Shown: positions 33,291-45,549 of the stretch, piece by piece
Layout: each line of letters begins with the position of its first letter
Numbering within the stretch: the stretch's first letter is position 1
Source: Theropithecus gelada
Lineage: Eukaryota; Chordata; Mammalia; Primates; Cercopithecidae
Reading direction: 5' to 3'
DNA: 64,000 bases
Assembly: GCF_003255815.1 (NCBI RefSeq)
Contig: NC_037672.1
Span: 101,752,387-101,816,386 of the forward strand
Translations under genes and position numbers: made by a program
Notes under the pieces: generated by a model
What the model was told of the DNA's origin: nothing
What the model saw: the letters and a program-made list of their open reading frames with translations, nothing else
The model's database searches: none

Positions 33291-33650
33291 AGAAACTTAC
33301 TACTGATCCTATCTCATGCTAAGGTCAGAAGAAATGCTTCAAGACTATACTAGGCCTATTTTTACTCAATAGTTTATTTGTTTTTCTACCATGTTATACA
33401 TGAGAAGCTGATAGAGATTTTGCTTTTTTGGGATCCTGCCTGGAAATGGCTAATAGATCATTTCCATCCTAAGATTTGCAAAACATGCCTAGAAATTTCA
33501 TCAGATAGAAAACGTTGCAGCCACAGAACCCTATTTCAGGAACCTATCACCAACCAAGTTCTCCTTAGCTTTAATCCTTTCCTAGTTCTTGGAATACTTT
33601 CATAGAAGGAACATGTTGAAAACTTGATGTATTTTGGCTTATTTAAAGGT
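33291..33650. other. No recognised feature
   Basis: Single-copy-looking sequence between the L2 tail and the L1M. A 75-codon frame at 33378-33605 has no recognisable homology. Confidence 0.45.
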
Positions 33651-35112
33651 AAACTCATTTGATAAACACCTATATCAAGAAATAAAATAGCTAGTATCCC
33701 TTTGCCTTCCTCCCATGCCCCTAAAGGTAACTGCCATCTTGGTATTTGTAATAATTATTTTATATTTATAATTGTATTTATATTTTATCTTAATATAAAT
33801 ATAATCATTCATTTGTTTTCTTTTGTAACCTTCTGTTTTCACTCAGATTCGTTGGTAAGATTCCTCCATGTCATGGTATTTAATCACAACTTAGCCATTT
33901 TTGTTGCATAGCATTCTCCATACTGTGACTGATTTTAGCTATTCTATGTTGATGGCTGAGGGTTTTTGCACTTTCTTTTCTTCTATTATAAAATATGTTA
34001 AATTGAATAATATTGTGTATGTATCCAGGTGAACAGGGGCAAATATTTTTCTGAGTCATATCTATGAGAAAATTGCCTAGACATAGAGAATGCAGATTTT
34101 CATATTTTTATACAATAATAAGCAATTCTTCTGGAATTGGAATCAATTTTGAAATATTCCTATTACTCTATGCTCCTTAATACTTGGTAATGTTAGACAC
34201 TGTTTATATGTAATTTTTATAATTCTAAAATAAATTCTACATGTAGTCTTAACTAGCATTTTCTGAATTCCTAATGAGATTGAATGATCACCTTTTTCTT
34301 TATTCACTAAGTATTCAAACATTTTCTGTAAATATTTACTAATATATTTGGCCCAATTTTCAATTATTGTCTGTCTTTCTTCCTAGAATTGTGGATACTA
34401 GTCCTGTGTCAATTATACGTGTCTTAAATATCTTCTTCTACATTTAGCTTGTCTTTCATCACTCTGTACAGTACGTATTTATTTAAAAAAATCTTCATCT
34501 GGAACTTTTTGTGCTTATTTTTAAGAAAACATACGTAGGCAGAGGTTATTAATATATTATCCCATGTCATCTTCTGAAAGGTGAGTAATTTTGACTTTCA
34601 TATTAAGACTAATTTACCTTGATTTGCCTTTAAGGTATGGTCTAATGCAGTACCAAATTGCATAATACCAAATTAATGGTCTAATTTCAATACCAATAAT
34701 TTGCATATCAGTTTTCAATTTTGTGAATAGTATTTACTGAACAGCCTACTCTTTCTCACTGATCTTGCAATAAGCCCTCTGTTGTATATGGGTTTTCCAT
34801 AACTGTGTGAGAGGATGTTTATAGTTAATATTTCATTTCATCAATCTACTTCCAAATATAACACTACCTTAGTAACTATAGCTTATATTATGTCATATGT
34901 TGATATCTTTCATCTTGTCCTATTTCTTTAATAGTGTTTTGGCCTTTGACCTTATTTGACCTCTGCACATATTTTAGAAATCTAAATACGAATTTAGGAA
35001 GAGCTGAAATCTTTGTAATATTGAATTCTTCAATTTATGATTATGGTGTATATCTCCATTTATTTAGTTCTTCTTAAATTTTACTCAATAAAACTTTATG
35101 ATTTTATAACAA
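33650..35112 (-). mobile_element. Ancient L1M, long antisense remnant
   Basis: Blocks in order: GATTCCTCCATGTCATGGTAT, TTTTTGTTGCATAGCATTC, AATGAGATTGAATGATCACC, GAATTGTGGATACTAGTCCTGTGTCAATTATA, CTTGTCTTTCATCACTCTG and TTTTACTCAATAAAACTTTATG. They match the reverse complement of L1M 3' UTR and ORF2. There is no intact frame. It ends abruptly near 35112. Confidence 0.7.
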
Positions 35113-35549
35113 TAATTCTGTGAAGAATGGAATACTTTGAACATTCAAATACTGCCATTGAGAACAAGAAGAATGGTTAAAACACTTTTTTAAAAACTGG
35201 TTTCACTGATAATTGAAGACATCAGAGAGCTACTAAGGAAACCAAGAATTAAGGAGAAAAAAGTCTGAGGAAGGAAGAACTGTGCGGTGACACAAGTCAC
35301 TCTTTTATGAGAAATCCATATAAACAGCTAATTTAAAATGACAAAGGAATGAATAGTAGGTAGTAAGTCTCATGGAACCAGAAGTGAGGAATATGGACAT
35401 AAGAGATTACAAGTTGGAAAGCTGACTCCAATTAATGTGCAGGTTTATCTTCATAACATGTACTATAGTCAGAAGCTTAGTATGTAAGGTAGACAAGATG
35501 CCAGTCCAAACACCTCAGAAAATCATAGTGGATTATTTGCATTCTTGTG
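35113..35549. other. Unassigned, purine-rich
   Basis: Sequence of different composition (AAG/GGA-rich) wedged between two antisense LINE-like stretches. It may be another old transposon fragment that I cannot name. Confidence 0.4.
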
Positions 35550-37100
35550 CAGGTGATAAGTTTTATACTTCTTTGGCACCTTATACGCTCTATTAATTTT
35601 TGGCCTTGACATATCTAATAAGAAGTTTTCATTCAGTTTAATCACTGCTTCCTTGTATGTAATGGGTCATTTTTTGTCTGGGTACTATCAAATTCATTCT
35701 TTATTTTTGGCTTTCAGTAGTTTGATATGATGAGCTAAAGTGATATTTGAGTTTATGCTGTCTTGGATTCACTAAGTTTCTTGAATGTGTTCATTTCAGT
35801 CTGTCATCACATTTGGGAAGATTTCTGGTTTTGTAATTAGTTATTCAAATATTAATTCTGAGTTTTTAAATCGTTTCTTCTTTTTCTGTGGTTCCACTTA
35901 AGTACCTTTTGATAAAATTATTTCTCAATCCCTGAGGTTCTATTCATATTTTAAGGTGTTTCTTCCCTCTTTTTATGTTAAATAATGTATTTGAATCTAT
36001 CATAGATTTCCCTGACTATTGCATAATCTGCATCATTCTATTAGTTTCATCTAGTGGATTTTTTATTTCAGATATTATATTTTTTTTAAATTTACATTTT
36101 AAAATATTCCACTTCATTACTGGTATGGCTTACCTTTTGGTTTATTACATATATGTTCTTTAACTTTACTGACCACAGATATATTAACTGTTTTAAAATC
36201 ATTTTATTATCATTCTAATATTTAGATTACCTTGGGATTGTTACCTGTTATTTTTTCAGTGAAGAATGGTTTACGTCTTCCTTTTTTCATGTTGGATAAT
36301 TTTGAATTGATAATGTGAATGTTATGTTTCACAGACTCTGGATTTTTGTACTATTCTTCCAGTGAGTGCTGATAATTTCATGCTTGCTTTGGTGGTTGCA
36401 CATATTTCATTTAAGAATGCTTTCAGTCTGCTCTACCCATGCATGGCCCAGGAGTCAGTGAGAGACATAAGCAATCTTCATACACAGAATGTGGTATCCC
36501 TCTTTATGGCTTTGCCTTTCCAGTATTATCTTCATCGTATGATAATTTCGCTAGATCTTCCACCCAGAAATACGTATTCTATTGGAGTTTAGCTTGACTC
36601 TACCATCACCACAATTACAACTACTGCATGGGAAACCCACAGAAATAAATAACTCACTCTCTATTATTCATTTCATCTAATCTGTCTTCTAATTTTTTTT
36701 TCAAAGTCTACAGCCTTTGATAACTTTTCCAGAGCCCTCCAGTAATGGATTTGTGTTTTGCCAGAAGTTAAATAAAGGTCAGGTTTTCAGGAAATCATTG
36801 CCCTACAAAAGAAACAAAACTCCATCCCTCTTTCATCACTTCTAAAGTATCTCTGCTGGAATTTCTAATCTATTTAAACATTTCATTCAATGTTTTACTA
36901 GTTCCTTTAACATATATGTCTTAGTTATATTAAAGTCTTTGTCTATTTATTCCAATATCTAGGGCTCTCTGGTTGTCTTTCTATTAACTGTTTCTTTTAT
37001 CTTAAATTGAGGCCATATATTCTTGCCTCTTTGCATGCACCATAATTTGATATTATGCTAGACAATGTGTAGAAAACAAGAGTGAAGAAAATATCGGCTA
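35550..37100 (-). mobile_element. Probable ancient LINE (L1M/HAL1-like 5' part), antisense
   Basis: T-rich blocks such as GACTATTGCATAATCTGCATCATTC, TTTTAAAATCATTTTATTATCATTCTAA and, at 36900-37090, TAGTTATATTAAAGTCTTTGTCTATTTATTCC with GCATGCACCATAATTTG resemble antisense 5' regions of old L1s. In these, a phrase like 'ttaaagtccctgtctgataattcc' is typical. The phrase occurs twice, so two copies or a duplication may be present. Confidence 0.4.
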
Positions 37101-38299
37101 TCCCAGAAAAGGATATGGCAGAAAAGGACATGGCCCTTATCCTGACACATTGCTAGTACCAGGGGACTGAGTCAATATAAGCTGCTTTTGAACTGGGTCT
37201 GAGCTTTGACAGAGATTTAGTTAGAACCAATTCACCACATGCTTCAAATACTTTGAGGGCACAATGAGAATGTTATTTTCAGTAGAGCTTTGATTCTCAG
37301 CACTTGTACGACTTTGCATATCTCTTTGTACTTACAGATCAGCTACCAACTTTCATACTGGTAGGACACATTTCTCTGCAGGCTACCCATCAGTTTTTGT
37401 GTTTTGTTTGTTTGTTTGTTTGTTCTACTGGGGAATTATCTTTGCTCCCGTGACCTCTCCTGGGCTTTATTTATTTATTGTCACGGAAGGACTCTCTTCA
37501 CTCTGTCACCCTTCCCCTAGGCTTTGGAGAACCATTTCTGTGTTCTCGGTGAAGGCTCAGTGGCTTCAGAGGAATTTTTCTCAGCGCTCCTGAGGAGTCC
37601 CCAGCCTGTAAAGGTATGTTACATTTTATTCAGTGCCATGTACCCCAGAGAGATTTTCCTTGTCTCTTGACCTGTCCCATGCATGTACTTGAAATACACC
37701 AGGACAAAAGGCTTTATTTAGACTTTCCTTCCTCCCCACCCTGGCTTAAATGCACTATCCTTTGTTCATCCAATAAACACCTGTGGGAAATTGTTGGTGG
37801 GTGAATGCAGACTTATATTACCAGGATCTTCCAAATGCTAATCCTTCATGTCAGGCTTCGTGCATTGCTAAAAGTGCGGCTAGTTTTTTCTTAACCCATC
37901 TGTAGAGAATTCCTTTTCTTCCTGCCTGAAAGCAGTCATGGGCTTCTCCTCTTATAGGAAAGATTCAGAACTTTCTGCATCTTCTAGGATGTAGCTTTTT
38001 TAATGTCTTTGCTTATTGTGCTCAGTTATGCTAAAGCAAAACAAAAATCAAACAGAAAGATAAAAAGCCAAATAATTTTATCTTCTGTATCTTGCTATCA
38101 TTCTTAGGATAGAAACAACAGTAGTATGTTGTTGTTATTATTATTATTTTTACACACTAACTGGAAGCAGAATTGGGTTTACAGGTATTCAGTTTTCCTA
38201 AATAGTTGTTTTGGTTTTTATGAAAATATATAAAGAAATTAAAATTTAATATTTCACAATATTCCCAACATTTCTACTAATTTTCTATTCTTTAAATTT
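37101..38299. other. Unassigned, with (TTTG)n near 37399-37425
   Basis: 37390-37830 is less AT-rich and may continue the old LINE 5' region. The remainder is AT-rich with a short (TTA)n at 38134-38148. No gene found. Confidence 0.4.
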
Positions 38300-38404
38300 T
38301 TTTTTAAATTTTACATTAAAAATTATTTCCATAGGCTTTGGGGAATAGGTGGTATTTAGTTACATGAGTAAGTTCTTTCATGGTGATTTGTGGTATTTTG
38401 ATGA
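38300..38404 (-). mobile_element. L1 3'-end fragment (L1PB/L1MA type)
   Basis: GGCTTTGGGGAATAGGTGGTATTTAGTTACATGAGTAAGTTC is the start of an antisense L1PB-like 3' UTR, as in the copy at 6149. It is cut off after about 100 bases by the next L1. Confidence 0.7.
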
Positions 38405-38966
38405 ACCAATTTATTTTTTCTTTTTTAATATTTTAACTTTTATTTTAGGTTCAGGGGTACATGTATAGGTTTGGGATATAGGTAAACTTGTGACTCAGGG
38501 GTTTGGTCTATGAATTATTTCATTACTCAGGTATTAAGCATAGTACTTGACAGTTTTTTTTTTTTTTTCCTGAACCTCTCCCTCCTACCCCATCTCTACC
38601 CTCAAGTAGTCCCCAGTGTCTGTTTTCTTTTCTTTCTGTCCATGTGTCCTCATTATTTAGCTCTCACTTATAAGTAAGAATATGCAGTATTGTGTTTTCT
38701 GTTCCTGTGTTAGTTTGCTAAGGATAATAGCCTTCAGTTTCATTAATGTTCCTGCAAAGGACACAATCTCATTCTTTTTTATGGCTGCGTAGTATTCCAT
38801 GGTGTATATGTGCCACATTTTCTTTATCAAGTCTACTGGTGATAGGCATTTAGGTTGAGTCCATGTTTTTGCTATTGTGAATAATGCTGCAATGAACATA
38901 TGTCTTTGTGTTAGAAAAATTTATATTCTTTTGGGCATATACTCAGTAGTGGGATTGCTGGGATTT
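38405..38966 (-). mobile_element. 5'-truncated primate LINE-1, antisense
   Basis: The L1PA-like 3' UTR starts in a T-rich tract at 38409, followed by GGTTCAGGGGTACATGTATAGG and the ORF2 end up to the block ATACTCAGTAGTGGGATTGCTGGG. The element has its own poly(T) at 38552-38568 inside the 3' UTR, an expansion of a short T stretch. Confidence 0.88.
38657..38899 (-). pseudogene. L1 ORF2 C-terminal fragment
   Basis: The 80-codon frame shows MFIAALFTIAKTWTQPKC, LIKKMWHIYTMEYYAAIKKN and AIILSKLTQEQKTQYCIF, the last part of ORF2. The ending is altered (LLISES in place of SLISGS). Confidence 0.88.
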
Positions 38967-39671
38967 TTATATACAAACAATTTAACTTTTTATTTGTTCA
39001 TATTTATTACAAATTTTTAGACAAGCATAAAAAGTCTCAATTGAAAACATGAATAACAGATATATTTCAACATTAAATGTGGCAAATTAATTTTTACATT
39101 ATTATGAGATTTTAGGAAGTTTCTATTAAAGATTAATTTGAAAATTACATATTTAGATTTCATTTGAAATAATTTACTATATGTACTTATTGTATTCCCA
39201 TAAGGACATAAATAATATGTACTTATTTGTTCCTTTTATATTTTAAAAACACTAAAAAACGTATAGAAAATCAAAACATGCAAAGAAGAAAGGAAACAAA
39301 AGAAAATACATAAACTAAAGGTAGAAATACAGCAAATATAACGCAGTACATGCTGAAATTTGATAAATAATATTAATATTTGATAAATTTTAGATATATA
39401 GTAATAACTAATATAGTTTAATGTTTTCTAAGCTTTATACTTTTCATTATTTTGTTTTCTTTTCCATATCTTAAGAAATAGCCAACAGATTGAGAGTCGA
39501 GCATTTGAATGGTGTCTCATTTATTAATCTTTTTTCTTTCAACTCTAAATTCACTCTTCATTGTCTACTTGTGATATTAGAACATTTACCTCTCACCAGC
39601 TGGCATGATGGAAACTTCATCATGAGTAGGTACTCTATTGTATGATTTTTCTTAGCAAATTTCCAAACATT
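38967..39671. other. No recognised feature, very AT-rich
   Basis: Long A- and T-rich stretch without identifiable repeat or gene. Confidence 0.5.
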
Positions 39672-39835
39672 CCTGTGGACAGCTTCTCCTGCCATTCCAC
39701 AGAGTAATTTCCCAGTGAGTTCCACTCCCAGTGGTACCTTCCCATGGATGGCTTCCCCCAGCATCTCACGGGATGAGTTCGCAATGAGTCCTGAACTGTG
39801 ACACTTCCCCATGGGTAGCTTTCCAGTGAATCTAA
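39672..39835. repeat. Degenerate minisatellite, about 68-bp unit
   Basis: The motif CC(T/C)(G/A)TGG(A/G)(C/T)(A/G)GCTT recurs at 39672, 39741 and 39808, with the following bases (CCA TTCCACAGAG / AGCATCTCACGGG, then CAGTGAGT / CAATGAGT) also alike. A 104-codon minus-strand frame (39558-39869) runs across it and shows the repeat as GEAIHGKVPLG / GEAVHRNV. The frame has no homology I know and spacing of 69 then 67 bases is not codon-preserving. Confidence 0.55.
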
Positions 39836-40928
39836 AGATGTAGCACTTCAGTAACTTCTCTACCATCAAGAAGACCCTCTATAAAGAGGTCTAGACCTCA
39901 GCCCTGGATGTCATGCCTCTTCCAGACATGTTCTTACTTGGGTGCTCTGCAGCAGCCCTAGGGGTAGTGGTTACTCTGTATACCTTCTATTGCTGTATTC
40001 TTTAGAATATGCTTAGTATATACTTTAACTACTCCAATTTGCTGTTCAAATCAATGGATAATTCCTCTCCCTTGCTAGGAACCTAATAGATGGAAGCACT
40101 ACCAAAGAAATAGGACAGGCTCTATTTGTTGTTTATTCTGGTTTATACAACCCAGAAGAAAGAATAATAAGTTAATAAACAACATTAGTAGAATGCTGTG
40201 GAAATCTAGAATGGCAATATTGAAGAGCTGTAAAAATTAAGAGAGCTATCACAAACTTAATCTGAAGATGGAGAATCTAAAATCAGTTTATACTCAGGGA
40301 TATAGGTAAGCAAATTTAGAGAATTATTTTAATGGTAATTAGGAATCAAAGATTAGATATTAAATACAGAGTCATTCTCAGGCGCTAAGAAAAGGCAATA
40401 TTCCATTATTAGCATTACTAAAGCATTAGTCTAGTTATCAAAATATATCAAAGCACAAGAAACAAGTGTGGGCATAATTTCCAGAATAACAGGTGATTTT
40501 AATTTTCTATTTATACATTTGCATATATTTTATGATTTTTTATGATTAACATGCATTATGATAAAATCAGGAAAACATACATTTAAGAACATTTTAAACA
40601 AATGTCATGGAATATAAATATTTAGTTATGTCTCAAAGCAAGGCAAAAGTCCAATGATTGGCACTAATCTTCACAGCTGTAGGGAACAACAAGCAAGAAT
40701 GCCTTAATGCTCACAGTAGTGCTGATTTAGGCTATTAAAATATTTCTACAAAATCTAAGAACTATGACCAATTGTGACAAATCAGGATGGTACATAGAGA
40801 TATCAAGTTTTTCCAGAGTTGGGGTAAAGGGGGAGTATTCTGTGGAAACTGAAAAATAACTAGATATCATAACTAAAACTTTCTTTTTTATCACTAATTC
40901 TTATAACAATCTGGTATGAATAAAATGG
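39836..40928. other. No recognised feature
   Basis: Single-copy-looking AT-rich DNA. Confidence 0.5.
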
Positions 40929-41068
40929 AAATATATATATATACACACACACAAACATATCTTGTGTGTATATATACCTATTTTATATATATGTATATAT
41001 AATGTATATATACATATTATGTATGTTTCCTGTGCATATGTTTTTATATATACATATACATATATGTT
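40929..41068. repeat. Compound TA/CA/TG low-complexity tract
   Basis: Alternating pyrimidine-purine runs (TATATA, ACACAC, GTGTAT) over about 140 bases with several self-complementary stretches such as TATATACATATTATGTATG. Confidence 0.85.
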
Positions 41069-42719
41069 AATAAATATTCATTCTTAAATGTATGTTTTCC
41101 TGATTAAAACGTCTTCTTTATATCAGTGATGAATCCAAGAATATGAATCAATGTTTCTTATAGTACCTAGTACTGAAGAAAAAGAAACAAAAAAGACATC
41201 CATTTTCCCATCCTGCCAATTCCATTTATTTTTCCAACTTTTGGATGTCTTAGACATCCTAGATCTATTTTACTTCAGCCTTTTACTCCTAAATATTTTG
41301 AAAGTACTATATTAAAACAGAACCATAAATATTTTCTATGGCAAGCCTGAAACTTTCAATTGGCAATAAATTGACACAGAAAATTATTAACGCATTCAAC
41401 AACCATTTTTCTTGCACGTCTGTATGTGCTAGAACTTAGACATATTAGGCAAAGAACACAATGATGTCTACTCCTTAAGAATGTATGATCTTTTGGATTT
41501 TAGTTCTCAAATGTGGAATTTAATCCAGACTTAAAAATGAAACTATCCTAAGATAGTGTAACATTACTAAAGTATATGCTTACTTCATAGCATTTGATTA
41601 TAGTTTGAAAATTGTTCATTTAATTAATAATCTAAAAAATTATCTAACAGAATTCATGAAATGAGCAATAGGCATTAGAATTTACTTCCTATCATTTAAC
41701 TCGTTGGTTATTTTGCAGATGTTTCTGCATCCCAATGGTTGGGTATGTGAGAAAATTGCCAGGATTCTATATACTCTCAAAATTGAAGCCTTTAGCTTTT
41801 GTGAAGCCAAAACTGTCTCATTAAAATTAAAATGATTCTCTCATAATAAATATATATTTTCCCGGTAAGTTCAACTCTCTACAGAACAATTTTTAAATGG
41901 CCATTTGTTTTTTACTAAAACTAAAATAAATCTTGTACTCTTACCTTTACATTTGACAAATAAGTAGATCAATTAGAAGAAATCAGGCATTTTGGGAAAA
42001 TATTTTAGGAGAATGCAATCCAATCTTTACATGAATATCTTGCTCCAGGGAACAGCATATTCTGTTGTATCAGAGTACACTGAATAGATAATAATCTAAC
42101 TAAATCAGCTTATAAATTTAGGAAAATGTCTTGGAAATTGAGAAAATGGGACATTATATTGATCCATTTTTTTACCCAGCTGGTTTGTTGACTGAATTGA
42201 CCAAATTGACTGTTTTGATTTTCATCTTAAAAACAAAGGTAACAAATTACATAAAATCATAAAGTAACTTTCACAGGACAAAACCAATGAAATTAAAAGT
42301 AATAAGGACAAGAATTATAAGGCTTAGCAACACACTTAAATATATATCAATATCTAGCCTCAATATGGGATATATAAACATTATCCTTATTAAATTCTGA
42401 ATGAGCCAATCATTAAATCAAGTTCTGTTATGCCTGGTTTATTGTACTTGGATAAGAAAAAGATATGTACTATTTTAGTTTTCTCTTAAGACAAATGTAA
42501 TAACAGCCACATTTTATTCATACTCCCTATTTAGCCACAATTTTGAAGCCATATATTAAGCTAAAAAAGACACCATGTGAATATCTTTGAAAGACCTCTG
42601 AAGGCGTTGTATCATTCTAGTTACTTTGTCTCAGGGCATTGATACTTTCACTGGTTGGAATCCAGCCCAGTAAAATGGATCTTAAAGTAATTCTCTCTAA
42701 AACATTGATAATTTAAATG
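41069..42719. other. No recognised feature
   Basis: AT-rich, single-copy-looking; no repeat family or frame with homology recognised. Confidence 0.5.
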
Positions 42720-42875
42720 GGACTTGAAGATCAGCGCATTGTTATCACCTACAAACCTCTTAGAAACGCAGAATTTCAGGCCCTTCCCAGACCTGCTTGA
42801 TTATAACCTGTATTTTGGCAAAATCCCTGGGTTTTATGTATGCACATTAATTTTATAGTATGGATTTCCCTTCTT
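42720..42875 (+). mobile_element. MER5A-type DNA transposon fragment
   Basis: AGCGCATTGTTATCACCTACAAACCTCTTAGAAACGCAGAATTTCAGGCCC followed by CCAGACCTGCTTGATTATAACCTG follows the MER5A core ('catcacctgggaacttgttagaaatgcagattctcaggcccc'). A nonautonomous hAT-Charlie relic. Confidence 0.8.
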
Positions 42876-43239
42876 ATCCCATACTCCCTCAAAAACCAGT
42901 TTTCTTTTGACAGATATAACTACCAGGCATAAATTACAGAGCGCACACTAGACTATAAAGGCATGCTAAATCATGTGACTCTAAACGCACGGCCCTAAAT
43001 CTATAGAAAGACTGAACTATGTGCCCCCAAATGAGATTTAGTCTTTTAATTGTAGTGGAAGTACATAATTATTAACAGCTTCCAAAGTTCTACTACCTTT
43101 TTCAACTGATTCTCTTCAGATACAACTGAGAAAATGTTTATTTGGAATTTTAGCATTGGCAATCTAATCCTCTAGTACTCTGAAAGAACGTAATGTCATG
43201 GTAATGATGAGAAACAAGTTTTTATAACAGAAAAATAAA
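42876..43239. other. No recognised feature
   Basis: Mixed-composition sequence without identifiable feature. Confidence 0.5.
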
Positions 43240-43520
43240 TTGTGAGAGTCAGGGGACAAGGATTCTGATTCTGGTTCTGGAACTTCAACTAACTAGCTGT
43301 TGAAGGGTAAGACATACCTTATATTTGATTTTGTATTTCTTATGCTAAGATCCTCCACTGAAACTTAGGAGGCATATGATTACATTTTTGTTAAATCAAT
43401 TAAATAATAAATCAATCTTAAAAGTCAATCTTAATCAACTCACTTTACCTCTCTGGGTTTAAAGTCTTATTAAATGTTTACTAAGAAGGTAATTTTAAGA
43501 CTTCTTTCAGAATTCTGTGA
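43240..43520 (+). mobile_element. MIR SINE, split by about 120 bases
   Basis: AGAGTCAGGGGACAAGGATTCTGATTCTGGTTCTGGAACTTC and AACTAGCTGTTGAAGGG are the MIR 5' core. AACTCACTTTACCTCTCTGGGTTT at 43436 continues it. The intervening 43312-43433 is AT-rich and not MIR. Confidence 0.65.
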
Positions 43521-43859
43521 ATTATGCTATTGTTTCATACACTGACACTTGGGGAAAATTGTCATTGTATCAAATTGTGAGTTTTTAAAAGTCTACCTCT
43601 AAGTGATATACATAGCCAGCTGAAAAGTATAAACTTAAACATTTTGGCCTTTTAAAAAATAATATAGTGTTTTGTTTTGTGTTGTTTTACCGATTTCCTC
43701 CTGTGGTTTATTTTTAAGGTTCTTTGATCCTGTGTAGATAAAGGCAGAACTAAAAAGTACGTTAAAAGTGAGTGATAATTACGACCTTTAATCTATTGAG
43801 CATTTTATTTTGTTACTGTTTATTGCCGATATTGGTAGTGGAAGGGCAGTTGGTTATTT
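43521..43859. other. No recognised feature
   Basis: AT-rich with a TTTTG-rich patch at 43670-43690. Confidence 0.5.
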
Positions 43860-43874
43860 AAAAGAATTCAGTTT

Positions 43875-44104
43875 CAGCTTTCTACATATGGCCAGCCATG
43901 GGGTGGGGGGAAGGGGGAGAGGGGAGGGATAGCAGGGTCGGGGGAGTGTGGAGGGGAGGAGGCATGGATAGCATTAGGAGATATACCTAAAGTTAATGGG
44001 TGCAGCACACCAAAATGGCACATGTATACATATGTAACAAACCTGCACATTGTGCACATGTACCCTAGAACTTAAAGCATAATGAAATAAAATAAAATAA
44101 AAAT
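43875..44104 (+). mobile_element. Very short LINE-1 with about 24-nt 5' inversion
   Basis: 43875-43898 (CAGCTTTCTACATATGGCCAGCCA) is L1 ORF2 in antisense. At 43899 it joins directly to sense L1 3' UTR beginning in the G-rich tract, ending in an (AAAAT)n-like tail. AAAAGAATTCAGTTT (43860-43874) and AAAAGAATCCAAGTTT (44105-44120) form an imperfect target-site duplication. Extra G-rich sequence (43928-43958) expands the polypurine tract. Confidence 0.85.
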
Positions 44105-44120
44105 AAAAGAATCCAAGTTT

Positions 44121-44369
44121 AGAGAAGCTTGAGTTTGTCATTAATGACCTCTTCAAGAAACCATGGAAGCAAGTGCTAACAGATTTGCTATTACCTGAGC
44201 TTATGCATTTAGCAGGACCTTGGTGAGATTCTACTTACATACATTGAATTTCTGCTAGTTCTACTAAATGGCAGTAAAGTAGTTAATGTAAGTTTCATGC
44301 AGAGCAGCAAAAAGCTATTTTTCTGCTCTCCCCTCTGTGGTTTTGGCCTCCAGTGAAATCCTGCATTTA
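44121..44369. other. No recognised feature
   Basis: Single-copy-looking sequence between the short L1 and the L3/CR1 relic. Confidence 0.45.
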
Positions 44370-44870
44370 GGCTGTAGCATCACATTTCAAAAAAGACATA
44401 GACATAATAGAGAGAGTTCAGAGGAGAGCCACAAAGATGATAAAGGGCTTAGGAAATAAGACCTATGTGGAAAGGTTAAGGCAAGTGGGCATGTTCTGTC
44501 TGGAGAAAACAAGACTGGGGAGAGACATAACTGTCTGCAAATTCGTTAAGGGATGTTATAAAGAGCAGAGGGACCAATTCTCATTAGTCAATGAGGACAG
44601 AAGAAGAAGTAATAGGCTTCAATTCCAGAAGGGAAAATTCAAGTTAAATATAAGGACTAACTTTATAACAATATGAATAGTTGGGAATGGCACCAGCTGC
44701 CAGGGGAGACTGTGGAATTGTCATCATTGGAGAGATTCAAGGCTGAATCCTCATACCCATCGATCAGGAATGACTTAGTAATAATAAAATCAATCCTGCT
44801 GTGATTCACAGGGATAGATTAGTGCCCCAGCATAGGTCCTTCCAACCCCAATGATTATATGATTAAGATA
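44370..44870 (+). mobile_element. L3/CR1-type LINE, 3' part
   Basis: GAGAGTTCAGAGGAGAGCCACAAAGATGATAAAGGGCTTAGG, TGTGGAAAGGTTAAGGCAAGTGGGCATGTTC, AAATATAAGGACTAACTTTATAAC and GGTCCTTCCAACCCCAATGATTATATGATT are in the order of the CR1/L3 3' end, including the terminal ATTCTATGATT-like motif. It is very old yet readable for 500 bases. Confidence 0.85.
44437..44676 (+). pseudogene. L3/CR1 ORF2 C-terminal relic
   Basis: The 79-codon frame shows MIKGLGNKTYVERLRQVGMF and KGKFKLNIRTNF. These correspond to the CR1-clade tail (a region reading like 'YEERLKELGMFSLE' and 'RLNIRKNFF'). A decayed retrotransposon gene end. Confidence 0.7.
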
Positions 44871-45549
44871 CCAGTACCCAGGGGGAATTGATCTGTGTAT
44901 AAGGGAGGGAAGAGAAACTCTTTACAAGCTACAGCTGTAAATCTGAAAATTAAGTAATTCAGGATGTTTAGCTAAAGGAGAGGCTGAATCTGCTTAGGAG
45001 ATATGTAGGGATACTGAATTAGAGAGCTCAGCCTTTTTCTAAAATATTAATCTGACTTTTGTCAATATTTCAAATAAAAAATTAAGACTCATACAATTAT
45101 TAATTTTCCTTATTAGTGTTCATCTCAAATGCTACAAAAATATTTAATTTATTAACAAAAAAATCAGGAGAGAATGTTCTCAAGGTCTGAAAAATAAAAA
45201 CTAAGATGAAGATAATTTTAGAAAGATAATTTTCCCATGTCAGATTCAGGGTCTTCCCTTTCATTTAAAAATGTGTTTAAATGATATTTTTACTTCAGAT
45301 GTTCCCGAGGGTTTTACTTGATGGGCATGCGACTCTAATTAACATCCAAGATCCACATAATTCAATCACAGTGTGGGTCAAAATTACCAATTCAATTTTT
45401 TAATCTTAAAATTGATTTCTATGTCTGTGATGCTCAGAGTGAATTTCAGCATTATCCAAAGCTTTCTATTTTACCATGCTCTCTGCCTTATCATACTGGC
45501 CTTTGCTAACACTACAGTAGTTATTTTTGAATCTTTGAAAAGTCAGTGT
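44871..45549. other. No recognised feature
   Basis: AT-rich, no identifiable repeat family. Confidence 0.5.
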
